From NCBI GenBank assembly GCA_001949185.1, contig BDGG01000017.1, forward strand, positions 1-64,000: a DNA stretch of 64,000 bases, given 5' to 3'. The notes below the pieces were generated by a model, which had not been told where the DNA came from, ran no database searches, and saw nothing but the letters and a program-made list of their open reading frames with translations. Both the position numbers and the translations under genes were made by a program. Positions 23,537 to 33,783 of this stretch are shown in pieces. Every line of letters begins with the position of its first letter. The stretch's first letter is position 1. The DNA is from Ramazzottius varieornatus. Taxonomy: Eukaryota > Tardigrada > Eutardigrada > Parachela > Ramazzottiidae.

Positions 23537-23964
23537 GGTCGATACCTTCCCGTTAGCACAGTCGATGCAATCTCCCTCTCACCAGAAGCCGTCGTCCAAG
23601 CCGATCCGTAGTCCTCGAGCTGAAGCCCTTAGATTACGAAGAAAAGCATCAGAATTCAAAGGGCTGCAGAAGGATGGAAGCCGAAAAATCTGGAAAAATG
23701 AAAAGACTCGTCTTTGACTCTTCGGTAGAATGCTTTGATTCAATCAAGTAAACACATGCGAGCAAATCAACCGAAAACCTACAGTATTGGTGGTCACTGC
23801 GTTGTGCGACTCTGTTTTCTCACAGCACATCATGACGTCATGTATTTCCGTTAGGGAGTGGGGATTTTCCAGCAAGGCGATACCCCGATCTTCTGTCATT
23901 CCTTACTGTTCTTCGTCCGCAACATCTTCTCCAAACTGTATGTCTCACTGTGTTGCAAGTGAAA

Positions 23965-25365
23965 ATGGCTTCAAAGCTTCTACTACGATGTGCCACCTCT
24001 CTGGTAGTCCGATCGTATCCAGGAGTGATCCGTGCAGCCAGCACTGGAAGTGCCAGTCCAAAGAGCCATGACAAGCCATCGACCAAGGCGACTCCCGTCA
24101 ACATGTCTGGAAACAACATCGACGTGACCGAACGAGTGATCATCGACCATAACGTAAGGCTTTGCTCTCGAAGTTCGTTAGAAGTTGATGTGAAGTTGAC
24201 GGAGATGTTTTGTTGCAGGATATCAAGCAGGCTTACGAGAAGCTGAAGACCATGTCCGACGGGAAAGATGCTGAGAAGTGGTTCAACCAGCTCCTGTGGA
24301 CCATTGCACGTCATTCCGCCGCCGAAGAATTGGTAAGATGATGCGTCTAGAGCACGACGAAACTGTTATGTCTCGATTAGCTGATGGCGGTTCGAATTTA
24401 TGTGTGATTTTCGTCCGTGGTGAACATAATAATGCGTCAGTGTTGCAGGCACCTTCATACAGGTGTGCAACGCTGAACGCACGGGCGAGTGTATCCAGGT
24501 ACGGGTAGGGTTGCGCAGTTAGTCCCCAAAAATCCACCGACTTCCCCAACATATCCTCTTGCGATGTTCTGGATGAGTCATTTTAGACATTCCCCTGAGG
24601 CAGTATCTTATCTGCTACTTTATTATTCCCTTGTTCTCTGCAGGTTGTGTATCCTCTGCTTGAAAAGACGGGCAAGACCGGTCAGCAGCTAGCCGACAAG
24701 TCTCGCGAGGACCATCAAAAGACCAAGGAAGCCCTGGCGGCGATGGATGGTCAGCCCATGACACCTGAGCTCCGTCGGAAAATCGACACGATGATGGCCG
24801 ATCTGCTAGAGCATATCGCGATGGAAGAGGGTCCCGGTGGAGACTTGGAAGTGCTGCGGAAGGGCGTCAACAAGGACGACCTGCTCTCAGAAGGAAAGTC
24901 TTTCGAGAAGTGGAAACTGTTAGTTCCGACCCACGCTCACCCAAATGCCCCCGACAAGCCACCGTTCGCTACTGTTGCCGGTGAGAAAAGCCAGCCATGT
25001 TCTCGAAAATGTGTTTTGGTCTTTGAATATGTTCCATCGAGTTTAACTTGAAACAAATTCGGCAAGATTGTCTTCTTGGGTGGCGCACGTTTCCAGTGTT
25101 GTCGACTGGAAGCGTGCAGCGTCCGGCAAGATTATTTTCTCCAAGTGGCGCACGCTTCCTGCTAAGAAGGGTGGAAAAGTGCGCCACTCAACAAACCAAT
25201 CTTGTCTACTTTATTTGCCGAACTCTCCCGTTCTCATTTTCGTTTGTGCTTTCGTCCGCAGGTTTCATGGCAGCAAAAGTTGACAAGCTACGTGATCTCT
25301 TCCGCTCTTTCCCCGATCAGTCCGAAGTCAAGAGCAACAAGGAACAAGGAAAACAACAGAAGTAA
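23965..25365 (+). CDS. hemerythrin HHE cation-binding domain protein, probable mitochondrial, 247 aa
   Basis: HHE-domain proteins bind a di-iron or other metal centre in a four-helix bundle. Four exons join in phase: 23965-24153, 24219-24332, 24644-24980 and 25262-25365. The first 30 residues (MASKLLLRCATSLVVRSYPG, then VIRAAST) look like a mitochondrial presequence. Putative ligands are D61-H62, H95 and E99 (RHSAAEELVVYP), H125 (SREDHQK) and H158 with E162 (LLEHIAMEE). The C-terminal part PTHAHPNAPDKPPFATVAG followed by FMAAKVDKLRDLFRSFP is characteristic of fungal and bacterial members of this family. It starts head-to-head with RPAP1 (429 bp apart), and intron 3 carries a palindrome. A horizontal origin is possible but unproven. 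Confidence 0.88.
25050..25230. repeat. intronic palindrome, locus 11 (two hairpins)
   Basis: It begins ATTCGGCAAGATTGTCTTCT with GGGTGGCGCACGTTTCCAG, then CCAAGTGGCGCACGCTTCCT/AAAGTGCGCCACTCAA, and ends TATTTGCCGAACTC. It lies in intron 3 of the HHE gene. Confidence 0.8.
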
Positions 25366-25640
25366 GAGCAGGCATTGCATGTTTCTATTCGATTCACTTT
25401 CGGGCTCTTCGCGCAGTATCTTTCATTCTTGTGGTCGTCTGACTGTACTTTTAACCGTTTGATGTGACCGGAAGTCGACTTTTAACCCAGGAATACTCCG
25501 CTGAATTATTTGTTCATCAAGTTTTATCACTGTGTGTGTGCTGACCGAAAATCTAGCCACGTCAGTTTCAGTGAATTTGGGCACGGAAAAAACTTTTCTT
25601 GTTCGTAAAAAGAAATCTCCGATTATCGGTCGCAAAATTA

Positions 25641-27141
25641 TCACAGAAACATATATTTGAACAACAAATCCGATTCTTGATGCGCCAGTTTCTTTTGGGA
25701 GGCCATGTTGAACATGTCTGCAAACTCCGCCAGATCCATTCCGCAGTCAGCTTTCATGATTTTCTGAAGACAACAAAATAATCGTTCACTTCTAATTTAA
25801 AGGACGATCTGGCCAAGAATCACTTCATTTGGTTTACCTGACATCGTTCTTCGAACTCCTCAGCACTTTCGAAAACGTTCCATCCCCCAGTCAATTCTTT
25901 CTTCACATTCTCCAGCGACGTCAGTAGGAAACTATGGACTTTGTCGACATTGACTGCGTTGATCCAGTTATGGTTGATGGAAAGACAGTCGCCAATGTTG
26001 TGCACTTGGTGGTACCAACTGCTCGGTACGAATATCACTTCGCCTGCTTCCTGAACCACCACCGAATGCTCGACATCCGACAGATCGACCTCCTAGAAGT
26101 GCACAAAGCATTATCGAATTTCCAAATTAGTTCCGAAAGTTGGGAGCTCGGCAAACAAGTCAAGAAGAATGCTTTCTGAAGTGGCGCACATTTTCAATGT
26201 CACTGACGGACCGCGTGCGCCACTTTGCGAACCTTAGAAGCATGGTTTTCCCAAGTGGCGTTCGTTCTCATTGTTATTGGCTCAGAGCGTGCGCCACTTG
26301 AGGAAAGCAAAACTAAAAATTTTACCGAAATATCAGTCAGGTTCGTGCCGAATTTCGCAAAGAGTTTCTTCTCTTCTCCAGGTCGGAACAGTATCCATTT
26401 CTTTCTTCCACAAACGTTGGCTGACCAGCTGAAAGACTGCAAAACGTCCACATGCAGTGGCGTCCAAGAAGCTGCAGGTCCGAAGTAGACGAAGCGATAG
26501 TCCTTGTTGACCGCGTCGAACCTTCCGTCACAGTAATTGTTCAACCAGTCCGAAGAAAAGTATTCCGGGACTGAGTAAACTTTACTCTCCGGGAAACTTC
26601 TGCGAAACCATCAAAGAAATCATTCTGAGTTTAAAAGCAAGCAAAAGAACAGAGAGCACAGGAAAGTCCGCAAGCAACCGGAAGTGAGTGTACGTCCTGC
26701 GTTCGACGTTCACCACATGAACCAACGAACGTCACGCGACATCATCAACAAAGTACACTATTCAGCTACGTCATCCGTGAGTTGACAAGAAGCTCACCTA
26801 TAAAAGTGCCAGTCTTTCAGGTATCTACAGCTCGTTCTCTCACTCGCCGGCTTCCGCATATAGTTCAGGAAATCTCGTAGCTTCTCCGTGCTAGTTTGAG
26901 CTTCTCCGTAACCGCCTTGGGAGTCGCAGTCAGTCACGGGAACGTCGCACTCTCCATAGAGCGAAGACAGCTTGTCCAGATCGCACTCTCCGGTTGGCAG
27001 CGTCCATTCTTTTCCGCATGGCCAGTCTTCTGTTAGCTCCTTCGTGAAGACACACGGCTCGTTTCGCTGCAAATACCCTTCATAAAAATCAGCGTAGGAA
27101 CACGACTCAGGAGAAAGCCGCGCCACCGTTTTCTTCGCCAT
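25641..27141 (-). CDS. JMJD4: JmjC domain protein 4 (JMJD4), 331 aa
   Basis: In mammals JMJD4 is a 2-oxoglutarate/Fe(II) oxygenase that hydroxylates a lysine of translation termination factor eRF1. Four exons join in phase: 27141-26798, 26599-26326, 26092-25838 and 25763-25641. Conserved landmarks: SYADFYEGYLQRNEPCVF, YLKDWHFYR, YRFVYFGPAASWTPLHVDVL (iron ligands H164 and D166), SFSWSANVCGRKKWILF, and EVIFVPSSWYHQVHNI (distal His 234) followed by SINHNWINA. The C-terminus is shorter than in human (417 aa). The start is the MAKKTV methionine, where similarity begins; an upstream in-frame ATG would add 32 hydrophobic residues. Intron 2 holds a palindrome pair. The gene is convergent with the HHE gene. 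Confidence 0.92.
26146..26310. repeat. intronic palindrome, locus 12 (two hairpins)
   Basis: It begins GAGCTCGGCAAACAAGTCAA. The hairpins are GAAGTGGCGCACATTTTC/GCGTGCGCCACTTTG and CAAGTGGCGTTCGTTC/GCGTGCGCCACTTGAG. It lies in intron 2 of JMJD4. Confidence 0.8.
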
Positions 27142-27885
27142 TCTTGATTCTTCCCGCTGGTAAAACGGTAAAAATGCAAAGAATCCTAAAATCCGAATTC
27201 CAAAATTAATTTCCTTTTTGAAGATACCAATCAACAATCATTCGAGAAAGCAACACTTTTCTCGACCACGTGGGTTTACTTGATTGTATTACGGAACTTC
27301 ATCACGTGGTTTATAACACCAAGTCAAGTGTTCAAAGGTGGACCCTCGGGGCATCCGTTACGGATGGCCCAGACTGGGCAATGTTACACTAGACGCAAGG
27401 AAAGAGGGCATGACCTTCAGCCCGACCGTGTAACAAGCCACGGAGCGGGTCAGTCCTTTTTAACCACATAGTGCCGTAAGGACAATACAACTATCGCGAT
27501 TTTTGCCCGGCACTGGAACGGTGGTAAACATACGGGCAAGACGGCTTATATTTGGGCGAAAATTATATCCGGTCGGTGCCTGGATGGGCCATACAGCGAG
27601 AGTGATACAGCAATGAAAACTACGCACTGCAGTGTTGGAGAGAATTTTCTTGAGGAGATAAATCTGCTATTTCTGGTGTTTGTCTTTGCAGGTTCAACCT
27701 TGGTGCCGGCTGCTGCTTCTTCCTCGCCCCATTCACACAGTAAGCCCTTCTCTACGAGGTTGCATCATCCGTAAGAGTTTGTAAGTGCCGCAAAGATGCG
27801 CATTTACAGTCCGGTTTATCTCTCGACAGGTTCACGCTTGTTCGTCTCCTTCTTCGGCAAGAAGAGCTCCACCAGCGGTGCCGAC
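27142..27885. promoter_or_regulatory. divergent promoter region of JMJD4 and cyclophilin, with probable 5' UTR intron
   Basis: The two genes start head-to-head here. Before the cyclophilin ATG a good donor (TTTGTAAGTGCC, near 27780) and an acceptor (TCTCGACAG, near 27829) suggest a short intron in the 5' leader. A further acceptor-like TTTGCAG lies near 27692. No TATA box is assigned. Confidence 0.4.
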
Positions 27886-28383
27886 ATGGCCAACCTTCCC
27901 CGCGTCTTCATGGATATCACCGCCGACGGTGCTCCCGTCGGTCGAGTGGTGATGGAGCTGCGTTCCGACGTGGTGCCCAAGACAGCTGAGAATTTCCGTG
28001 CGCTGTGCACCGGCGAGAAAGGCTTCGGCTTCAAGGGCTCGTCCTTCCACCGCATCATCCCCCAGTTCATGTGCCAGGGAGGCGACTTCACTAACCACAA
28101 CGGCACTGGAGGCAAGTCCATCTACGGCACCAAGTTTGCCGACGAGAACTTCCAGCTGAAGCACACTGGCCCAGGCATCCTCTCCATGGCCAACGCGGGT
28201 CCCAACACCAATGGCTCGCAATTTTTCCTCTGTACCGTCAAGACCGAGTGGTTGGATGGCAAGCACGTTGTCTTCGGCCAGGTGACCGACGGTATGGACG
28301 TCGTCAAGAAGATGGAATCGTACGGCAGCCAGAGCGGCAAGACCAAGGCCAAGATTGTCATTGCTGACTGTGGGCAGTTGTAG
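27886..28383 (+). CDS. cyclophilin A-type peptidyl-prolyl isomerase, 165 aa
   Basis: A cis-trans prolyl isomerase and protein-folding factor, target of cyclosporin in its family. The 165-residue length equals human PPIA. The active-site motif [16 protein letters not shown] carries the catalytic arginine, and [20 protein letters not shown] carries the substrate-pocket phenylalanine and tryptophan. The chosen start gives [11 protein letters not shown], the usual cytosolic start. The frame is open upstream to an ATG at 27796, which would add 30 residues ([20 protein letters not shown] and so on) that could act as an organelle signal, but a leader intron acceptor falls inside that stretch, so I prefer the shorter form. 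The CDS has no intron and is GC-rich with strong codon bias, fitting high expression. Confidence 0.95.
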   Translation: MANLPRVFMDITADGAPVGRVVMELRSDVVPKTAENFRALCTGEKGFGFKGSSFHRIIPQFMCQGGDFTNHNGTGGKSIYGTKFADENFQLKHTGPGILSMANAGPNTNGSQFFLCTVKTEWLDGKHVVFGQVTDGMDVVKKMESYGSQSGKTKAKIVIADCGQL

Positions 28384-29045
28384 ATGTGCAGTCAATCAAT
28401 CAACACACTCCTCTTGTCAGCAATTGTAACTGCGTTCTCTTTTTCTGTCATAACTTATAACATCGTCTTTTACTGTGTTATCGGGCCATTCCGCCGTTTT
28501 ATGCTCGCTCTCGGATGTTTCTCTGTCGTCGTCGCCGCATTTTTGCACTATTTTATTGAAGAGTTGCACTCGAAACTTATAAAGTTTGGAAGGAAGTAGG
28601 AACAGCAATTCTGGATTTTTTAGGCCAGGGACGATCAATCGAGGAAACATTTCATGTTCAATCAATCGATGAAACGGATATGGATGAGACGCAAGGTCGC
28701 GCCAGCGTGTATTATAAGTAATAGGTCACGAGTAGTCCTACTTGCCCTAAAGCGTAAGGGACCCAGGACACTGTCGATCACGGGCTGAGAAACCATGATA
28801 TGGTCGGCCGTCTGGTCAACCGCAAGAAAATCGGCCCAGGGTGGAAGGGTTTTAGTGGGGGCTGCCGTGGTCGAAAGTTCCAGAACACCCAGTCATCGAC
28901 TTCAAACGGCATTTCAGCGAACTGGTCATAAAAGTTGAACACGTCTCACTTTGTTTGCACGATTTCTTCATCAGCAACCTTCCTCTTCCTCCCTCCATTT
29001 TTAGCTTTTCCGTGTGTACTTTTGAGGTCATAGCTCTCCGGAACC
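28384..29045. other. intergenic between cyclophilin and LEA-like gene
   Basis: This is the 3' flank of cyclophilin and the promoter of the LEA-like gene. I see short unsupported ORFs, no repeats and no clear control elements. Confidence 0.4.
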
Positions 29046-30203
29046 ATGTCTGCCCAACATCACGCCGATCAAGCCAAAAAGGACGCCTCGGACGCCATTG
29101 ACCACACGAAGAAGGCTGCCGCCACCAAGGCCGATGAGCTGAAGCACGATGCTAGCCAGAAGGTGCAAGATGTCAAGCACGGTGCCCAAGATTTGGCCCA
29201 TGATGCCAAGAACAAAGCTCAGGATTTAGCTCATGATGCTAAGAACAAGGCCCAAGATCTCAAACATGGTAAGGACATTTTGGAAGAAGTAGAAAATCGT
29301 TGAGATTGTCGAAAACATTGTGCCACCTGGACTGACTCATTTTTTCTTACAGATGCTAAGGATGTAGCTCATGACGTCGGCAAGAAGGCTGAGGATTTGA
29401 AGAATCAAGCAGGACAGAAATGGGATGAGGCGAAAGGTAAGAAAATCTGGAGCTCAGCAAGCAAACTCGACCGTTTTTTCAAAGTGGCGCATGTTTTCAG
29501 CCATTAACACTGACAACGTGCGCCGCTTAGGAAAATAATCTGGTTGAGTTTGTGTTTTCGAAGTTCTGAAGAGAAATCGGACTTGCTAGAGTCCGTTTTT
29601 GCGGACCGCGGTGGTGGTCTGTGTGGTGCTCTTCGGTCCCGGGTTTGATTTACGGATATGAGACTTGTTTTGAATAACGGCTTGCGGATTTTGAACGGTT
29701 GATTGAGGAGTTGTGTTGGTGTTGATTGACAGACAATAAGTTTCATTCAAACAAATAACTTTTTCTCCGAAAGAAAACCACAATGAAACAGGAGACGAAA
29801 TCAAAATCAACAAGTTACGTGGACACGGTGTTGATTGACTGGTTTTGCAGACAAGGTTGATGACAAGACCAAGCACGCTGCCCAGCAGGGAATCGACAAG
29901 GCACGCAACGCCGCCGATGCCACGCACGACAAGGCCCACGAGAAGCTGGACCAAGCCCAGGATGCTGTTAACGACGACCGATCCTTCGTTCAGCAAGCCA
30001 AGGAAACCGTGGTGGCCGCTGCGTCGACCGTTGGCTCAGCCCTGCAGTCCGCAGCTGAGACTACGGCAGCCTATGCGGCGGCTGGCTACGAGAAGGTGGC
30101 GGCCGTTGTCGATCACACCATCCACCCCAACCCCGCTGGTGATGCTGGAGCTACAGCTGGAGGTGCCGGTGGAGCTGCTGGAAGCCACCCACACTCGAAC
30201 TAA
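29046..30203 (+). CDS. group-3 LEA-like protein, 219 aa
   Basis: LEA proteins are highly hydrophilic, become helical on drying, and are thought to protect proteins and membranes. Three exons join in phase: 29046-29268, 29353-29436 and 29851-30203. The N-terminal two thirds is Ala/Lys/Asp-rich, with an exact tandem 11-mer DLAHDAKNKAQ at about residues 49-59 and 60-70 and related units before and after (DVKHGAQ, DLKHDAKDVAHDV). This 11-residue periodicity is the hallmark of group 3. A more hydrophobic Ala-rich segment (TVVAAASTVGSALQSAAET) precedes a Gly/Ala/His tail ending SHPHSN. There is no signal peptide, so it is probably cytosolic. Related proteins are known from tardigrades and other anhydrobiotes. 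Intron 2 contains a palindrome. Confidence 0.87.
29450..29562. repeat. intronic palindrome, locus 13
   Basis: It begins GAGCTCAGCAAGCAAACTCG. Arms AAAGTGGCGCATGTTTTCAG and ACGTGCGCCGCTTAGG. It lies in intron 2 of the LEA-like gene. Confidence 0.8.
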
Positions 30204-30901
30204 AGACGGGTTTGTTCCTTCTTTCTTTCTGTAACATTCGTGTGGTATCATTCGGTCAACGAAGTAGTACTTATGGTTGGGCATTCCTCGCATTGCGTGT
30301 TCCTTTGTAGTGTTTAGTTTTTCCTAGTGTGCAGCTGTTCCTAAATCTCTGTTTCCTAACTTGCTTCAATGAGTTTGTATGTCGGTTGGATGTCAGCGGT
30401 CTTTTTCAGCCCTTTGAAGTGTAATTTATTGAAACTCTGTTAAATGGTCAGCTAACGCAACTTCGTGACTTCATCAAGCTTTGGTGACGGTGGTGGCTAA
30501 CTTCGCCGATGAGTGGCTCGGCAGTCGGTAAGGAGATGACACGGAAATCATATCCTTACCAGGTGAAGGCTGACTCAGTAATCTCAGCTGAAGAGATCAA
30601 ATTTCAGGAAGGGTAGACTGAGTAGACTGACCTAGCGACTAGGCGGGCAATCGGGGCGCTTGTCACAGCCTCTATATGCAGGCTTGCCGCAGTGACGTCG
30701 GCGATCCGTAAGACTACGGCGTGAATTGTTTCGCAAGCCTGCGGTGTATGAATCTTTTGGTTGTTATCATCGTTACTTGTAAGTGCACGTAAAAAGGTGT
30801 CGGTGCAGGGTGCGTAGGACTCGTGCTTAAGAGATTTCCTACTAAAAGCAGTTATATGATAAAAGTCGATCACAATATTCTTGAAAATTATTTGTAACGT
30901 T
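30204..30901. other. intergenic between convergent LEA-like and GH3 genes
   Basis: Presumed 3' UTRs of two convergent genes. I see no ORF worth reporting and no repeat family member. Confidence 0.4.
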
Positions 30902-33783
30902 TCACTGGGAAGTGCTTTCCGTTGCTTGTTCGACTGGCGATATGATCTCTTTTGTCATGAACAACACCAGTTCCTTCTTGGTTAGGATGCGAGGAATCTT
31001 AACTTGGACCGCGGCGACGCTGCCGGTCTTCCACAGATACTCGCGCAAACGGTTGAACGTTCCTTCTCGAACTGGGAACATCAAAACCCGCTCCAGCGAC
31101 GAAGTTCCACGATATCGAGCGTAACTCTTGTGCTTCTGTATGATACCCTCGTCGTACTGGAATAATACGAACAGTGTGATCATTCCATTCAGGAAGAATC
31201 GGGTTGGAGGAACTCGGCAAACACACTCGACAAGACCGCTTGTTTCCAAAGCGGCGCACACTCTCAGCTTGTGACGCTGACATCATGCGCCTCTTGCGGA
31301 AACGGTAATGCCAGGGTTGTTTGCCGAGTTCGCATCTGCTGTCTACCTTTTCGGCCAGGTCTTCGGCGACACGCAAAACCTCAGTCGGGTCTTCAGAGTC
31401 GGTCGCCAGTTCCACAAAGAGAACATGTCTGGCTCCTGGCTTGTTGCCTTTATATTCGGCGACATCCAGCATGATGTTTTCGCAAGCAGTATAATCGACT
31501 ACCCGCTGAAGACCCGGCACCTTCGCGGTCGCTTCGACGAGCGTGTCGTAGACCAAAGACTCGGTAACCTTCTCTCCGCGAATGTTGAGGTTTCCACTTG
31601 CCCTGAAATTATTGACTCCTTACTCAGCGGTGAGTTATATACTGTATTACGGCACTATGAGTTACGGTTTTGATGGCTGCAGCCTTACCGCTGACGGAAC
31701 TCCACTACGGGGACCTGGTTATAAAAACTGACCACTCGTATTACATCACCTGCGAACAGGCAAAATGGTTACGTAACAATCAACGGTTCTGAAGGGGGAG
31801 AGGTCTGTTTGTTGGTGTTTTGAGCATGAACTTACCGATACGGTATCGGTTCAGATTGACGGCTGTCGTAATGACCATCTCGTAATCTTTTCCCAATTGT
31901 AACTACAATGAAAGTTTACGTGCATTCGTTGGATTGTCCGATTATCCGGAACCTTAACTGCAGCTGGCTACGATTCGTCGTATCAATTTTGCTTACTTGA
32001 TCCATGAGAACGGTTTGCGGTACTTCTTCGCTTGATAACTCCACAGGAATGAACTCGTAAAAGTTAACCTCTGGTAACAAGGCGTATCTCGCTGTAGAGG
32101 ACAAAGGCCAGAAGTTCATGCCGAAGAACCCTTCGGTGGCGGCAATGGTGGGCGAGAGAAACAGCGTATCTGTAAGTTCAAACGATTATTTCATGCCATG
32201 CAATCGAACTGAATTCTCACTGTGGTATCGTAACCCGCCCACCTTTGATGTAATGTTTCCTCAGATATTGATAGTAAATGGCAAAAGGACCAGACGTAAC
32301 AGCGATAACGAATTTCAGTTCGGGCCAAATTCGAGGTGCAATGTTATCAAAGCCTGCGGACAGAAGATACCGTAGTCTTTGCGATACGAATGTGAACAGG
32401 ATTTCTTGAGTTTACCTTGCTCAAACTCTGCGAAGAGTTCATTGGCGCGTTCTGGGTCAGCTTTGAGTTTAGGCGCTAGCTGGTCACGGATCTCCTGCGA
32501 GATGTCCAAGTCTCGTCGAATGCCTCCGCGATGAATGTCTTCGACGAGGGACTTCCATTCGACTTCCAGCTTCTTGAAAGCCATGTAGACGTAGGAAGCG
32601 AAGACGCCGTCGAGGGAGCCGAGGTTACGATAACGTAGAGCGAACAAGAGCTGAACGTAGGTTCCGGCCGTGAAATCCGCGATCTGGTTGGCCGTGCTTG
32701 GCGCAGTGTAGATTTCACCCATCTTTGTCCACATAGGATTGCAAACAATCGGTCCGATCAATGCACCGGAAGCCGCTTTGAGCAGAGCCTTAGAGTTTGT
32801 GTAAGCCACTTTCCATTGCTAAAATCAAATACATCTCAAACTAAGCAGAAAATGTCGAAGATAAGCCAACGAAGATGGTTTCACCCCCGTGGCGCATGCT
32901 TTCAGTGCTACTGACTGGAAGCGTGCGCCATTTCGAAAAATCATCTGGCCGGGTTTGCTTGCCGATGTCCCGAATATGTACGAGATATTGAACTTACTGG
33001 TCGGAGTCGAACCGACTCTTCCCACGGTATGTATCTTTGGGCGTTCCACGAGAATAGCGAGTAAAGACCTAAATGTTGCCTCAACATCACATTGGTGAAG
33101 GGAATGACCGAAGGTTTGCCGGTGGTTCCTGATGTTGTGCCGAAAAAGATTGGCTGGTCCGAGGTGATGACGTTGACTTCGCCATCGCGCTCACGTTGTA
33201 CGTATGGCTCGTAGTGAGGGTACTTGGTAAGCGGTTGAGTTCGGATGAACTCGGACGAGTGGGTAATCTTGTCTAGATTGTGTTCTTTAGAATACACGGT
33301 ACCGGCGTTCAGTGCCAGAACTTTGCGCAGTGTGCGCTCTTGGGCTTTGCGAACATCAAAGCTATCGCGGTGGAACTTCCAGTTCATGTAGGCACCGTAG
33401 TAGCGGAAGACAATGGTCGAGGCGTATTGTCGAAAGGCAACCTTGAAATCCCAATTGGGATCCCAAGTTCGCAGAAAGTCGGTGGCGAAGTATAAGAATA
33501 GCAAGGTGAAAGACCCTGAAACATTCGGATGAAAGAACACTAATTTATTTGCAGTCCAATACGGAGTGTGCTACGTACCAGGGATGACGATGATGGCCGG
33601 TACGAAAGTAAACAGGAGAATAAAGGTGGATACAACCGCAGTGAGGTAGACGTAGTTGACTTTTACTGCCAGCGAGTGGTTTCCCGTGGTCAAGTTCTGA
33701 ATAAGTTGACCGGCTGTCTCGATCAGCGACATTTTGCGGTGTTGCTTGGCCGCCACTTCCACGAAGGAGGCTCGGCGACCCAT
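30902..33783 (-). CDS. GH3-domain protein with N-terminal membrane anchor, 682 aa
   Basis: GH3 is an adenylate-forming enzyme fold. Plant members conjugate amino acids to hormones, and animal members (GHDC-like) have no settled substrate. Nine exons join in phase: 33783-33579, 33515-32998, 32818-32416, 32353-32243, 32169-31997, 31902-31836, 31749-31689, 31602-31347 and 31156-30902. Hydrophobic segments near residues 45-80 (YVYLTAVVSTFILLFTFVPA, then FTLLFLYFATDF) suggest membrane anchoring. Motifs: FFGTTSGTTGKPSVIPFT (ATP loop), TEGFFGMNFWP, YALLPEVNFYEFIPVE and YEMVITTAVNLNRYRIGD, the classic GH3 acyl-acid pocket and tyrosine region. The C-terminal lobe ends with a Lys-rich helix. Introns 2 and 8 carry palindromes. 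Confidence 0.87.
31208..31328. repeat. intronic palindrome, locus 14
   Basis: It begins ACTCGGCAAACACACTCGAC with AAGCGGCGCACACTCTCAG, a right arm CATGCGCCTCTTGCGG, and ends TGTTTGCCGAGTTC. It lies in intron 8 of the GH3-domain gene. Confidence 0.8.
32868..32970. repeat. intronic palindrome, locus 15
   Basis: Arms CCGTGGCGCATGCTTTCAG and AAGCGTGCGCCATTTCG, with a 3' outer arm GTTTGCTTGCCGAT. It lies in intron 2 of the GH3-domain gene. Confidence 0.8.

Noticed and set aside
23590-23717. Open stretch upstream of RPAP1 as an N-terminal exon
   Set aside because: An in-frame TGA separates it from the ATG used, and any intron that removes the stop would be about 37 bp.
27796-27885. Extended N-terminus for cyclophilin
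   Set aside because: A likely leader-intron acceptor lies within it and the family start is at 27886. I kept it as an alternative only.
27816-28395. Long minus-strand ORFs over cyclophilin
   Set aside because: Shadows caused by the GC-rich, codon-biased cyclophilin gene.
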